A model generated the notes under the pieces. It was not told where the DNA came from. It did not search any database and worked only from the letters and a program-made list of their open reading frames with translations. A program made the translations under genes and the position numbers. From contig CAZDQM010000058.1 in the NCBI GenBank assembly GCA_964507825.1, forward strand, positions 1-58,575: a stretch of 58,575 bases of DNA, read 5' to 3'. Positions 26,559 to 35,515 of the stretch are shown piece by piece; the stretch's first letter is position 1, and every line of letters starts with the position of its first letter. The stretch comes from JAWVZS01 sp964507825 (GTDB lineage Archaea > Thermoproteota > Nitrososphaeria > Nitrososphaerales > Nitrosopumilaceae).

Positions 26559-27569
26559 GTCAGTCCGCTACTCATGGGCGTCCCTCTCCATCCATTCGGG
26601 GTCATCCTTCCTGATCGCTGCGGTGGCCTTTTTGTTCCTAAAGGCCATCAGCGGGGTCTCGTAGTTATCGATGTCGAGTGAGAAGTGTAGCCGGCGCTCG
26701 TTGTAATAGTCGACGTACGCGTCCAGACTGTCGTAGTTCCAGATCTCCTCCTCGATGCTGCGGTGGAACCGCTCGAGCTTGCAGTTCGTCTGTGGGTGGT
26801 AGGGTCTGGAGTTTATCAAGGTGATGCCCCTCCCGAGCAGCTCCTCTTCGAAGGCCGTCGGCTGCCACGTTCCCATCGGCCCCTTCTTCCTGCCGTTCCG
26901 CCCCACAAAGCAGGATCCGTTGTCGGACAATATGGTGGCAGGCTTACCAAACCGTTTGATCGAAAGCCTGAGTAACGACAGGGCGTTCTCGGACGTGGTG
27001 TTCTCAAAGAGCGCGGCGCTGGTGATGCACCTCGAGGCATCATCAAGATATGTAATCAGATTATAGGCACGAAATCTCGGATCTTTCATGACGTGCCAGT
27101 CCGTGTGCCACATGGCGTTGGCATACGTCCGCTCGTACCGGACCCACTTACGCCTCTTGGATCTAGCGGCAGACGCCGTCACCATGCCGTTCTTCTTCAA
27201 TATCCGGTATACCCTGCCGTAGCTTATATCATGATTCTTTCGCAGGGCCCTTGCAGCGCGTCCCGCCCCTACCGGTTGCTTCCCATAGGCCTCTGTCACC
27301 AGCCGTATCTGGGCCTCCGTGATGTGGTCCCTAGGCCTGTCCATCCTCATGCGCGTGTCACCCGTCACCTGATGCCTCGCCCACAACCTGCGCACGTGCC
27401 TAGCAGAGATGCCTAGGTCCATTGCTATCTTAGATGCAGGCACGTCCTTCCTGTGGTTCCTGATTATGTACTGCCTGTCTTCTTCCGAAAACCTGTCCGG
27501 TACGGGTTTATGTGATCAGTGTAGCCTAAAATAATCGGCGATCGGCCTCCTGATCCTAGGTGGACTGAC
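26559..27569 (-). mobile_element. IS481-like insertion sequence
   Basis: About 1.0 kb bounded by imperfect inverted ends: GTCAGTCCGCTA at the left and GTCAGTCCACCTA when the right end is reverse-complemented. It holds one transposase gene reading toward the left end, whose stop overlaps the left inverted repeat. No clear target-site duplication was found by eye. Confidence 0.7.
26568..27443 (-). CDS. DDE transposase (IS481-like)
   Basis: A 291-residue integrase-core transposase. An HTH region (SKIAMDLGISARHVRRLW) and a second HTH (ISYGRVYRILKKNG) precede the rve domain. The DDE residues are seen as D in WHTDWHV, D in LSDNGSCF and E in CKLERFHRS. The only start candidate is a GTG inside the first HTH. 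The frame continues upstream through 25 codons that look like the missing HTH beginning (FSEEDRQYIIRNHRKD) until a TGA, but without a start codon. The 5' end may therefore carry a small lesion, or use a rare start. Confidence 0.88.
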   Translation of the reverse strand: MPASKIAMDLGISARHVRRLWARHQVTGDTRMRMDRPRDHITEAQIRLVTEAYGKQPVGAGRAARALRKNHDISYGRVYRILKKNGMVTASAARSKRRKWVRYERTYANAMWHTDWHVMKDPRFRAYNLITYLDDASRCITSAALFENTTSENALSLLRLSIKRFGKPATILSDNGSCFVGRNGRKKGPMGTWQPTAFEEELLGRGITLINSRPYHPQTNCKLERFHRSIEEEIWNYDSLDAYVDYYNERRLHFSLDIDNYETPLMAFRNKKATAAIRKDDPEWMERDAHE

Positions 27570-27631
27570 CATACAATAGAATAGTTCCCCTTGAAAATAA
27601 TACTTAAATGACTCGTGACGGAATCGGACAC

Positions 27632-28384
27632 ATGAGCGCCGAATTAAGATTAAAAAAACTGCGCGGTTCGGGGGGCTATGTCATGGCCAAGGTGACGGAC
27701 CAGCAACAATCCAAGGGAAACCTAGGTGGTCCCGACCTGTTCCTAGCCCCGGTGGGCAGGATAGACACTCAAATGATCTCAAAGTACTTTTGTAACACGT
27801 GTGAAAAAGAGTTTGAAGGTGGCCCGAAGATAGACTTTGAAACCCCAAACGAAGAGGTCGCAGAAAATTTAATCCTAGTAGAGAGGGGGCAGTACCTGTG
27901 CAATCCATGCGGCTCTACTATAGCTGAATACAGGGAATTTAAAAAACCCGATGAGGCCATGGATGTGGGAGTCGCTAGACCCGAATCAATCGGCACGGTA
28001 CAGCCCGAAGACGCGCCCACAGAACCCACACAAGATACCACAGTACAAGAACCTGCGCGTGAAGAGCCTGCACCAGAGACGCCCGACACAAAATCCATAA
28101 ATTCGATAGAGGGAATGACCGTCTTTGATGAAAATGCAAAAAAGATTGGGACTGCAAAGCAGGTGGGTGTCGACCAGAACCAAACCGTCGTGCTTATAAT
28201 TACAAAGGATGATGGCTCAGAGACCTCGGTTCCTTGGAAAAGGATAGGGACGGTAGGCGAGGTCGTACTATTGGAACCCGGCGACGTACAGTCCACGCCC
28301 GAGCCGGGCGCGTGCCCCGACTGCGGATTTGCCAATAAGGCTGATGCAAAGTTTTGTGAAGAGTGCGGCAGCAGGATGACGTAA
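27632..28384 (+). CDS. Zinc-ribbon and PRC-barrel domain protein
   Basis: A soluble protein of about 250 residues in three parts: an N-terminal zinc-binding region with two CxxC pairs (CNTC and CNPC), an acidic Pro/Glu/Thr linker, a PRC-barrel domain (SIEGMTVFDENAKKIGTA through the WKRIG segment), and a C-terminal zinc ribbon CPDCGFANKADAKFCEECG. PRC barrels occur in ribosome maturation (RimM) and in archaeal cell-division proteins (CdpB), so a protein-protein adaptor role is plausible. The TATA-like AATACTTAAA about 28 bp upstream favours the start at 27632; starts at 27608 and 27683 are alternatives. Confidence 0.7.
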   Translation: MSAELRLKKLRGSGGYVMAKVTDQQQSKGNLGGPDLFLAPVGRIDTQMISKYFCNTCEKEFEGGPKIDFETPNEEVAENLILVERGQYLCNPCGSTIAEYREFKKPDEAMDVGVARPESIGTVQPEDAPTEPTQDTTVQEPAREEPAPETPDTKSINSIEGMTVFDENAKKIGTAKQVGVDQNQTVVLIITKDDGSETSVPWKRIGTVGEVVLLEPGDVQSTPEPGACPDCGFANKADAKFCEECGSRMT

Positions 28385-28406
28385 TTTGAGACTCTCGTGA
28401 TACAGG

Positions 28407-29195
28407 TTGAATTCAAGGTCAAGGTCGGTCCTAAAGGATATAGTCATAGTTGTAGCAGGGGTGCTAATCATCTGGGGGGCGCTTGCCGCCTCCTTTGGTA
28501 CCATCAATCCGTTTTACGTGGTATCTAGCGGAAGCATGGTGCCGGAGCTGAATGTATACGACATAATCGTGGTGCAGGGCCATCATCCATTTGAGAAGAT
28601 TGAGATAGGCGACATCATCGTGTTTGATAGGCCCTCGGATCATAATAGGGTCATAGTGCACAGAGTCGTATCCATTATCGATGACGATCCGTTCACGGTA
28701 AGGACGCAAGGCGATGCCAACCCAGCATCGATGCCCGGAACTGACTTTCCAATTACCGCAGAAGAGTACATCGGTACAGTAGTTTATGTAATTCCACAGG
28801 CAGGATACATCACGAGGATCTTTGCAATACAGATCTGGGGAATCCCGCTCAACTATATCATAGTAGCGGCCATTGTGGGCGTCATGATCATTCGAACGTT
28901 TTCGGGTAAAAAGACGCCAAAAAATAATGCCCCCGCGTTTTCCGCGGGCAAAATCCCGTCAGATTCAGAATACTCATCAGGCGCCTCGGACAAAAAGCCA
29001 GACAGACAATCAGATACAGGTCATGAAAAGGATGACGTAGGTTCAGGGGAACCAAAACAGGGAGCCAAGGATAGTCGGGATGACGTAGGTTCCGGGGAAC
29101 CAAAACAGGGAGTCAAGGACAGTCGGGATGACGTAGGTTCCGGGGAACCAAAACAGGGAGCCAAGGATAGTCGGGATGACGTAGGCACCAGATAA
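28407..29195 (+). CDS. Signal peptidase I, archaeal/ER type, with repetitive C-terminal tail
   Basis: Cleaves signal peptides of exported proteins at the outer membrane face. The N-terminal helix (10-30) is followed by the catalytic SSGSMVPEL with S43, then VIVHRV with H85 (archaeal Ser/His type rather than Ser/Lys) and the TQGDAN box with D103. A second membrane helix lies at about 148-163. The last 90 residues are a hydrophilic cytosolic tail with a 16-residue unit (DDVGSGEPKQGAKDSR) repeated three times plus a partial copy. The start is TTG. The tail is far longer than usual for the family. Confidence 0.92.
   Translation: MNSRSRSVLKDIVIVVAGVLIIWGALAASFGTINPFYVVSSGSMVPELNVYDIIVVQGHHPFEKIEIGDIIVFDRPSDHNRVIVHRVVSIIDDDPFTVRTQGDANPASMPGTDFPITAEEYIGTVVYVIPQAGYITRIFAIQIWGIPLNYIIVAAIVGVMIIRTFSGKKTPKNNAPAFSAGKIPSDSEYSSGASDKKPDRQSDTGHEKDDVGSGEPKQGAKDSRDDVGSGEPKQGVKDSRDDVGSGEPKQGAKDSRDDVGTR
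29031..29187 (+). repeat. 48-bp tandem repeat in the signal peptidase tail
   Basis: Three full units start at 29031, 29079 and 29127, and a partial fourth at 29175. The period is 48 bp, so the frame is kept (16 codons). Units 1 and 3 differ by very few bases, so copy number could vary by slippage or recombination without disrupting the frame. Confidence 0.95.
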
Positions 29196-29237
29196 CTCGG
29201 AATTGATTCTGCTAGAGTTTAGGAGACGGTAATATAG

Positions 29238-30758
29238 CTAGCCGGTCTTGAATATCCTGTCAAAGTATTTCGAGGACTCGGCTGGCTCGTCTGGTTCCCC
29301 AGTGATCCCCGCGAGGTTCTTTGCAAGGTTCTTCTTGTATCCCAGCTGCATTTGCCGTGCAATCTGTATCCTTTGCGCCTGAGGCGAGCCGGCCCCATGC
29401 ATGGACTCGGTCAGGTACCCGACTGCATTCCGGCCAAGCGTCATGTTCTCAATAAGTCTGAGTATGCGTATCCTGTTCTCTACGTCGGTCCCACGACGCC
29501 CGGCAAGGTACTTTTCAAGTAGCGGTCCTACCTCCGGATGCCTTAGATCCCGCTCAGACGGCAGTGTCACCACCAAGCCGCCGGCAATATCTTGCGCCAG
29601 CCTGCCTATCTCATAAGGAAACCTTGTCACATTGTGCTTGCATACCTGCGCTAGCATGTCGTCGTTTATGTACACGCCCGATGGCATTTTGTACCCTTGG
29701 TATGATGAGGCGATTCCGGCGGCAAATATTGTCTCGTTGAGGTGAGTCATCTCGATTATCTTGTCCTTGATGTGTGATACCTTGGGCACGCCGTTATAGT
29801 CCGCAATGGTCGCGGCGGCCCCGATGAGCACGTCCCCGAGCCCCGTCTTGCAGACATAGCTGCGCCTGTGATAGCATGTGAATCGTTCCACAAGCATAGA
29901 GGCAAACTCGTACTCACCTAGCATGAAGACATGCTTCCAGGGAATGAACACCCTGTCTAGCACTATGAGGGCTTCTTGGCCGCCAAACTTGGCATTGCCC
30001 GCGTCTATGTCGCCGTCTTCCATGCTCCTCGTGTCGCATGACTGGCGTCCGTATACGTATGTAAGCCCTTTTGTATCGGCCGGAAACGCGCCAACCACGG
30101 CCCAGTCTCTGTCCTCCTCTGTAAGCTTTATGGTAGGCATTATGATTATCCAGTGCGAGTTTATGCATCCGGTCTGGTGCGCCTTTGCACCAGAGACATA
30201 GATTCCGTTATCATCCCTGTCCACGACGCGCGTAAACAGGTCAGGGTCATCCTGCCCAGCCGGACCCTTGCTCCGATCTCCCTTTGGATCCGTCATGGCG
30301 CCGCCGATGACAAGGTTCTCCCTCTGTACCATCTTGACAAATTCAAGGAATTTTTCGTGGTACTGGGTACCGTGCTTTTCGTCGATTTCAAATGTGATAG
30401 AGTGCAATGCGTTGAGTGCATCCATACCCACGCATCTCTGAAAGCATGTACCTGTATTCTGGCCAAGCTTACGCTGCATCTTATTTTGCAGTACAAGGTC
30501 CCCGGCCGACTCTGCAATGTGTAGAAACCGATTTACCCTCAGTCCGGTAATCGAGGATTCCGCAGATGCAAGATCCTCCTCCCGGACGGCAAGATCATAT
30601 GTCTCTGCCACTGCATTAATCGACGGCCGAATCATCGGGTGGTCGACTGGCTCCCGTACAAGCTCGCCAAAGAGATACACTTTGAGGTCCCTGTTGCGCA
30701 GGCTAGCAATATACTCCTCACCAGTCCTAATCGGCCTGACCTGTTCGACCTCTGCCAT
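29238..30758 (-). CDS. 4-Hydroxybutyryl-CoA dehydratase
   Basis: Key enzyme of the 3-hydroxypropionate/4-hydroxybutyrate cycle: dehydrates 4-hydroxybutyryl-CoA to crotonyl-CoA by a ketyl-radical route with FAD and a [4Fe-4S] cluster. The cluster cysteines C105 and C109 (CFQRC) and the H297/C303 pair in YHRRSYVC match the ligand layout known from AbfD. The FAD-binding acyl-CoA-dehydrogenase-like core is clear. Starting at 30758 gives 506 residues, the usual length; the frame continues upstream but without family character. It lies about 50 bp below the ligase gene, with a TATA-like TTTAAT/ATATTTAA zone just upstream. Confidence 0.96.
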   Translation of the reverse strand: MAEVEQVRPIRTGEEYIASLRNRDLKVYLFGELVREPVDHPMIRPSINAVAETYDLAVREEDLASAESSITGLRVNRFLHIAESAGDLVLQNKMQRKLGQNTGTCFQRCVGMDALNALHSITFEIDEKHGTQYHEKFLEFVKMVQRENLVIGGAMTDPKGDRSKGPAGQDDPDLFTRVVDRDDNGIYVSGAKAHQTGCINSHWIIIMPTIKLTEEDRDWAVVGAFPADTKGLTYVYGRQSCDTRSMEDGDIDAGNAKFGGQEALIVLDRVFIPWKHVFMLGEYEFASMLVERFTCYHRRSYVCKTGLGDVLIGAAATIADYNGVPKVSHIKDKIIEMTHLNETIFAAGIASSYQGYKMPSGVYINDDMLAQVCKHNVTRFPYEIGRLAQDIAGGLVVTLPSERDLRHPEVGPLLEKYLAGRRGTDVENRIRILRLIENMTLGRNAVGYLTESMHGAGSPQAQRIQIARQMQLGYKKNLAKNLAGITGEPDEPAESSKYFDRIFKTG

Positions 30759-30808
30759 GTTAAATATACTCGATTGGCGTGTATAAATATTCTGAAAAAC
30801 CCGTTGTA

Positions 30809-32905
30809 TTAAAGGCCCATTCGAACGTCTAGTATCCTGCATCCACTCCCCTTGTTCATCACTAGGACGGGGTTCATGTCGATCTCCTTTATCTCCCCAA
30901 AGTCCGCCACAAGCTGCGACAGCCGCTGGATGCATTCGGAGAGTGCCTGCATATCGGATGGCTTTTCGCCCCGCACCCCCTGCAAGAGCCGTCGCGTCCG
31001 GATTGACTCAATCATGCTGTCGGCCTCCCTATCTGTCACGGGTGCAAGCCTGAACGTGATATCCTTGAGGATCTCTACATAGATTCCACCCATGCCCAGC
31101 ATTATTACGGGCCCGAATCCCGGTTCGGACTTGGCGCCGATGATCATCTCCTTTCCGCCCTTTACCATCTCGACTACAAGCACGCCCCGGATCTCTGCAT
31201 TCTTGTCATATCGCTTGGCATTCCGGACAATTGTGCCATATGCCCGGCGCACATCCCCCGGGCCGTCAAGGTTCACTAGAACCCCGCCGGCATCAGATTT
31301 GTGGATGATTTGTGGGGATACGATCTTCATTACTACCGGATATCCTATCTGCCCCGCCGCCTTTGCCGCCTCTTCTGCACTGCGGGCAAGCCGGCTCTTT
31401 GGAAGTGGCAAGCCATATGCCTTGAGGATGTCCTGTCCCTCCTCTTCTAGCAGGTTCGTCCTTCCGTCCGCCCTTGCGCCGGCAAGGATTTTGGCGACCC
31501 TGCCCTTGTTTACTCTGAACTTTCTTATCGTACCTAGCGGCTCTCTGGTCCACTTTGAAAACCTCAGCATCGCATGCAACGCCCTGATGGCGCCCTCTGC
31601 ATAATTGTAATATGGAACGCCGCCGGCCGCTAGAATCTCGCGGTTCGTGATCCCCTCGTCTAACCCCATGAGACTTGCCAGCATGGTCTTGCCGTATTTT
31701 TTGGACATGTCCACGATTACATCGGCCAGCTTGTCATAGTCCAACGTGGCAGAAGGTGTACACATCGTGATTACAGAGCCCACATTTTTGTGCCTTAGGA
31801 CCTCATCGAGGACGCCGCGAAAGCGCTCAAAGTCAGCATCCCCCACTATGTCGACAGGATTTCGGGAGCTGCCCCATGGTGGAATCACCCCGTCTATCTT
31901 GTTCCGGATTGAGTCGATCTCCGCCATCCTTATCCCGAGTCTAGAGCATGCATCCGTGGATATTATCGCCGGCCCACCCGCGTTTGATACTATGACTAGC
32001 CCGTCGCGCGACGGTAGCGGCTGTTTTGAGAATGCAGTCGCATAGTCAAAGAGCTCCTCCATCGTGTCGACGCGTATGGCGCCGGACTGTGCAAGTAGCG
32101 CGTCATACGTTTCATCGGAGCCCATCAGTGCGCCCGTATGCGACATCGCGGCCTTGGCGCCCTCGGGACTCCGGCCAGACTTTAGGACCAAGACTGGCTT
32201 TTTGTGCCTTTTTGTAATGTTCCTGCATACCTTGAGGAACTCTTGACCGTTGCCCATATCCTCAAGATACATTACTATTACGCGGGTTTGCTTGTGCGCG
32301 GCCAGCATCTTGAGGACATCAGTCTCAGTCATGTCGGCCTTGTTGCCCATGGATATAACGGCAGAAAAGCCTATCCCTTGCGCGCTTGCATCCTCGACTA
32401 GGGCGGCACAGATTGCTCCACTCTGTGAAACCAGAGCTATCTGCCCCGATTTTGGCGTTATTTTAAGGAACGTGGAGTTCATCATGGTGGCAGGATCTAG
32501 GTTCATTATACCAAGGCAGTTGGGACCTATTACCTGTATCTTGTATTTGCTAGCAATCTCGCGAAGCTGTTCCTCGAGTTTTTTGCCCTCCTCATCAACC
32601 TCCTTAAAGCCGGCAGTGATCACGATGGCGCCCCTTATTCCCTTCTTGCCGCATTCATCGAGGACCACGGGGACGACAGTATTCTTTGTAACAATCACTG
32701 CGAGATCGATTGGTTTTGGAACTGCAAGTACGCTCTTGTACGCCTTTTTGTTGAAGACCTTGGTTCTAGTCGGGCTTATTGGATACACTGTCCCCCTGTA
32801 TCCCTTCATGATGTTTGATGTGATGGCGCGTCCCACACTTCCCTCCTTGTCGGACGCGCCGATTATTGCAATGGATTTTGGTGAAAGAAAAACCGATTCG
32901 GCCAT
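30809..32905 (-). CDS. ADP-forming acyl-CoA ligase, probably 4-hydroxybutyrate-CoA ligase
   Basis: A 698-residue fused NDP-forming acyl-CoA synthetase. The CoA-binding Rossmann domain (SIAIIGASDKEGSVGRA, VIGPNCLGI) leads into the ligase domain with the probable phospho-histidine in MSHTGALMG. A C-terminal ATP-grasp domain (VMKIVSPQIIHKSDAGG) closes the protein. In Nitrosopumilus maritimus the homologous ligase sits next to 4-hydroxybutyryl-CoA dehydratase and activates 4-hydroxybutyrate with ADP formation, saving one high-energy bond. The same adjacency here supports that substrate; 3-hydroxypropionate is the alternative. Confidence 0.93.
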   Translation of the reverse strand: MAESVFLSPKSIAIIGASDKEGSVGRAITSNIMKGYRGTVYPISPTRTKVFNKKAYKSVLAVPKPIDLAVIVTKNTVVPVVLDECGKKGIRGAIVITAGFKEVDEEGKKLEEQLREIASKYKIQVIGPNCLGIMNLDPATMMNSTFLKITPKSGQIALVSQSGAICAALVEDASAQGIGFSAVISMGNKADMTETDVLKMLAAHKQTRVIVMYLEDMGNGQEFLKVCRNITKRHKKPVLVLKSGRSPEGAKAAMSHTGALMGSDETYDALLAQSGAIRVDTMEELFDYATAFSKQPLPSRDGLVIVSNAGGPAIISTDACSRLGIRMAEIDSIRNKIDGVIPPWGSSRNPVDIVGDADFERFRGVLDEVLRHKNVGSVITMCTPSATLDYDKLADVIVDMSKKYGKTMLASLMGLDEGITNREILAAGGVPYYNYAEGAIRALHAMLRFSKWTREPLGTIRKFRVNKGRVAKILAGARADGRTNLLEEEGQDILKAYGLPLPKSRLARSAEEAAKAAGQIGYPVVMKIVSPQIIHKSDAGGVLVNLDGPGDVRRAYGTIVRNAKRYDKNAEIRGVLVVEMVKGGKEMIIGAKSEPGFGPVIMLGMGGIYVEILKDITFRLAPVTDREADSMIESIRTRRLLQGVRGEKPSDMQALSECIQRLSQLVADFGEIKEIDMNPVLVMNKGSGCRILDVRMGL

Positions 32906-33057
32906 GCCAGTCAGGTGGGACGGGGAGGATTTTCCATAATAAAGCTATTCATGTACGTCTGTCGACACCGGTGATTCACGCCGCCCCTACAAACAAGAAT
33001 CGCAAATGATACCGGTCAACCATGTCATATCAGGATAGAATTTTGCCATATGCGGCA

Positions 33058-33495
33058 TCACCTGAACAGCTTGGTAATCTTTACGCTAAAGTTTATCACC
33101 ACCATGTAAATCACCGTGGATATTGCCTGCCCTATGATCGATGCAAGATACGGATCATAATCTATTGTCAGCAGATAGTACTGTATGAACCACCGAGCCA
33201 CGGTATACACCACCTCGCCGATTCCAAGTGATGTTATTATTCTAATTAAATCACGCCGCAGGCGGGCCGAGTCAACGCCTGAATCCGACACGTATTTGCG
33301 GCGGTTGTCTAAGTAGAACAGTCCTCCAAAGACGCAGAAATACACCACATAGTCCACTGCCAGTGTATACGTCGTGTTGAGATGATCGCTTTGCTGTTCT
33401 AGGAGTTGCGCCACCACAGCGGAGATGGTAAGTGAGGCCGCAAACGCAATCAGGATGTTCCTGTTCAGTTTCAGGTATTCCTTGGACTTGGTCAT
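33058..33495 (-). CDS. Four-helix membrane protein, GtrA-like
   Basis: A 145-residue protein with four hydrophobic helices and a basic loop after helix 2 (LDNRRKYV). The arrangement recalls the GtrA/DPMS family thought to move lipid-linked sugars, but the signature is weak. The start at 33495 places a TATA-like TTTATTTG about 30 bp upstream, fitting a leaderless transcript; an in-frame TTG at 33516 is less likely. No operon partner is evident, since the ligase gene on the same strand starts beyond 150 bp downstream. Confidence 0.6.
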   Translation of the reverse strand: MTKSKEYLKLNRNILIAFAASLTISAVVAQLLEQQSDHLNTTYTLAVDYVVYFCVFGGLFYLDNRRKYVSDSGVDSARLRRDLIRIITSLGIGEVVYTVARWFIQYYLLTIDYDPYLASIIGQAISTVIYMVVINFSVKITKLFR

Positions 33496-33535
33496 TAATG
33501 GTGTGTCATTATACAATTACAAATAAACCATGGAA

Positions 33536-33820
33536 TCAGTCCAGTGTGATCTTTAGGAATATAAGCAGGCCGGCAAGCTCGGCTACTCCCACGCCTAGCA
33601 TGTACGGGAAGATCTCGTGTGAGAAAAGCATGGCCATTGAAAAGTACGCGGTGGCCCCGATTGCGTTATGCAAGACAAGCATGCCTGCAACAACGATCAT
33701 TCCAAGTGGAAGCTGCGCCCTAGTTCGCACATACATGCGACCAAAGGTTCCAATCAGTATGCCTAGAACCGCGATGTTCGCGATGGATACGGCAGACAGG
33801 ACGGCAGATGATGGCTCCAT
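33536..33820 (-). CDS. Three-helix membrane protein paired with a winged-helix regulator
   Basis: A 94-residue protein made almost entirely of three hydrophobic helices separated by short loops (RMYVRTRAQLP; HEIF). The family is not recognised by name. It starts 25 bp after the regulator gene ends and is on the same strand, an arrangement common in archaea where a small membrane protein accompanies an ArsR-like regulator. A membrane sensor or partner for the regulator is inferred. Confidence 0.7.
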   Translation of the reverse strand: MEPSSAVLSAVSIANIAVLGILIGTFGRMYVRTRAQLPLGMIVVAGMLVLHNAIGATAYFSMAMLFSHEIFPYMLGVGVAELAGLLIFLKITLD

Positions 33821-33845
33821 TTAAAAGTCAACCCCCTCCATGTGC

Positions 33846-34148
33846 TTATTTACTTTTGTCCAATTTACCTGCAATCTCCTCGAATGCCCCCATGTTTGCC
33901 TCCAAGAGCGCCGAGACAAAATATACGACGCCGTACTTTTCGCCTTCCTTTTCCACTAGGCTGTTCTTTTCTAACACACCCATGTGGTGCCTAATAGCCT
34001 TGTAATCAAGCCCCAGCTTGTTTGAGAGCTGGTTGGTGTTCAGTGGGTTCTCCCGTAGAGCTGTGATTATCCTAATCCGGTTGATCCCTCCGCGCGAGCC
34101 GGCAAAGACAAACCACAGCAGGCGCTTTGCATGTGGATCGTCAGCCAT
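33846..34148 (-). CDS. ArsR-like winged-helix transcription regulator
   Basis: A 100-residue DNA-binding protein. The HTH is clear: IRIITALRENPLNTNQLSNKLGLDYKAIRHHMGVLEK, followed by a beta-wing VEKEGEKYGVVYF. The start at 34148 is chosen by domain boundary; the frame reaches further up but into the divergent promoter region. It is divergent from the radical SAM gene (75 bp between) and precedes the three-helix membrane protein, so it may control both or itself. Confidence 0.85.
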   Translation of the reverse strand: MADDPHAKRLLWFVFAGSRGGINRIRIITALRENPLNTNQLSNKLGLDYKAIRHHMGVLEKNSLVEKEGEKYGVVYFVSALLEANMGAFEEIAGKLDKSK

Positions 34149-34223
34149 GAACCACCGACAAGGCTCAGGCACTAAAAGGTATTGACCAATAAGACATAAA
34201 AATCCGTGGTGGAAATACATGTG

Positions 34224-35105
34224 ATGGAATTAAGATACAGTCAGCCGTTGTACAGGCCCCCGTCGGAGGCCGGCTCGCTCATCTTTCAGGTCACGCTGGG
34301 TTGCTCGTTTAACGAGTGCTCCTTTTGCGACATGTACAGATCCAAAGAATATTCAGAGAGGCCGTGGGAGCAGGTAAGGGCCGAGATTGACCTGATGTCC
34401 AGGCACATGCCGTATGCCAGGCGAGTATTTCTAGCAGACGGGGACGCGCTGAACCTCGACACCGAATACATGATAAAGATTACAAAATACATTCGTGAAA
34501 AATTCGCATCACTAGAGAGGATCTCCTGTTATGCCATGCCGATGAACCTGTTGAAAAAGTCGCCAGAGGATCTCAAGCGCATGAACCAAGCCGGCCTTGA
34601 CATGCTGTACCTAGGCATAGAGAGCGGCTCAGATACAGTACTAAAAAAGGTGACAAAGGGTGCAATCGGAAAAACGATAATCAAGGCCGTCCGCAAGGCA
34701 AAAGATGCAGGATACGTAATGTCCTGCATGGTGATCCTAGGGCTTGGCGGGAAGAAATACTCGGCAGAGCACATCAGGGGGACCGCGGAGGTCATCAGTG
34801 CATGTTCGCCAAACTATGTCGGCGCGCTTACACTGTACCTTGAGAACGGAATAAAGGATGAATTTATAGAAAAATACAAGGGTGAGTTTGTCCGAATCAA
34901 CGACGACGAGGCGCTCGATGAGCTGTACAACCTCATAAAACTAATCGACGTCCAAGATGAGATCATATTTCGTGCCAACCACGGATCCAATGCATACGCC
35001 ATAAAAGGGACATTTCCACAGGACAAGGAATCCATGCTAGAGCGGCTGGACTGGATGCGCCAGCATCCTGAGATAGTAAGGCCGCAGGGCCTGCGCGGGT
35101 TTTAG
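34224..35105 (+). CDS. Radical SAM protein with CxxxxCxxC cluster motif
   Basis: A 293-residue radical SAM enzyme of the Elp3/HemN-like superfamily. The cluster motif has four residues between the first two cysteines (GCSFNECSFCDMY) instead of three. DGDALNLD (strand 2) and LGIESGSDTVLKKVTKG (SAM-binding) follow in the order of the family. There is no extra cluster or known accessory domain, and the substrate is unknown. The ATG at 34224 is preferred over a GTG at 34206. It is divergent from the ArsR-like regulator and overlaps the end of the next convergent gene by 4 bp. Confidence 0.85.
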   Translation: MELRYSQPLYRPPSEAGSLIFQVTLGCSFNECSFCDMYRSKEYSERPWEQVRAEIDLMSRHMPYARRVFLADGDALNLDTEYMIKITKYIREKFASLERISCYAMPMNLLKKSPEDLKRMNQAGLDMLYLGIESGSDTVLKKVTKGAIGKTIIKAVRKAKDAGYVMSCMVILGLGGKKYSAEHIRGTAEVISACSPNYVGALTLYLENGIKDEFIEKYKGEFVRINDDEALDELYNLIKLIDVQDEIIFRANHGSNAYAIKGTFPQDKESMLERLDWMRQHPEIVRPQGLRGF

Positions 35106-35410
35106 AGGCCCTCGACTATAGGTACGAGGTGTGCTGGCAGCTCCGGAATCTCGGTATGGCTCGTGTTGTTTTGTAGTATCTCGGGACCGATGCGTCTGAC
35201 CTTCTGGGTTCCCACCAGCATGTCAAGTGTCCTCTGTATCCTCTTCTCCTCAAGAATGGTACGGAGCACCCCTAGCAGCTCGTCCTCGTTTTCATACTTT
35301 AGTATGGCATGCTGTATCAGGACCGGAACATCCTCGTCTGCAAACTCATCCACAAGATGTCGTGGACCGTAGCCATAATAACGGTTGCCGCTATATGACG
35401 CACTATACAT
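35102..35410 (-). CDS. Conserved-looking small protein, function unknown
   Basis: A 102-residue soluble protein. A Tyr/Gly-rich N-terminus (SASYSGNRYYGYGPRH) leads to a helical, acidic central region (LIQHAILKYENEDELLGVLRTILEEKR) and a proline-rich end. No domain recognised. It is convergent with the radical SAM gene (4-bp overlap). The ordered helix pattern and good start argue that it is real. Confidence 0.55.
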   Translation of the reverse strand: MYSASYSGNRYYGYGPRHLVDEFADEDVPVLIQHAILKYENEDELLGVLRTILEEKRIQRTLDMLVGTQKVRRIGPEILQNNTSHTEIPELPAHLVPIVEGL

Positions 35411-35515
35411 ATACGTGCAATTCCACCTAGTACATCTGGAATTTCAAGACAGCATACCTGTTATCAGGCATGGTTAAAATATTACAAACGCACAATCTAT
35501 GTGTTGACAGGAAAA

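Noticed and set aside
33022..33231. Plus-strand 69-codon frame opposite the GtrA-like gene
   Set aside because: His/Tyr-rich composition of antisense reading and no motif; it mirrors the membrane protein on the other strand.
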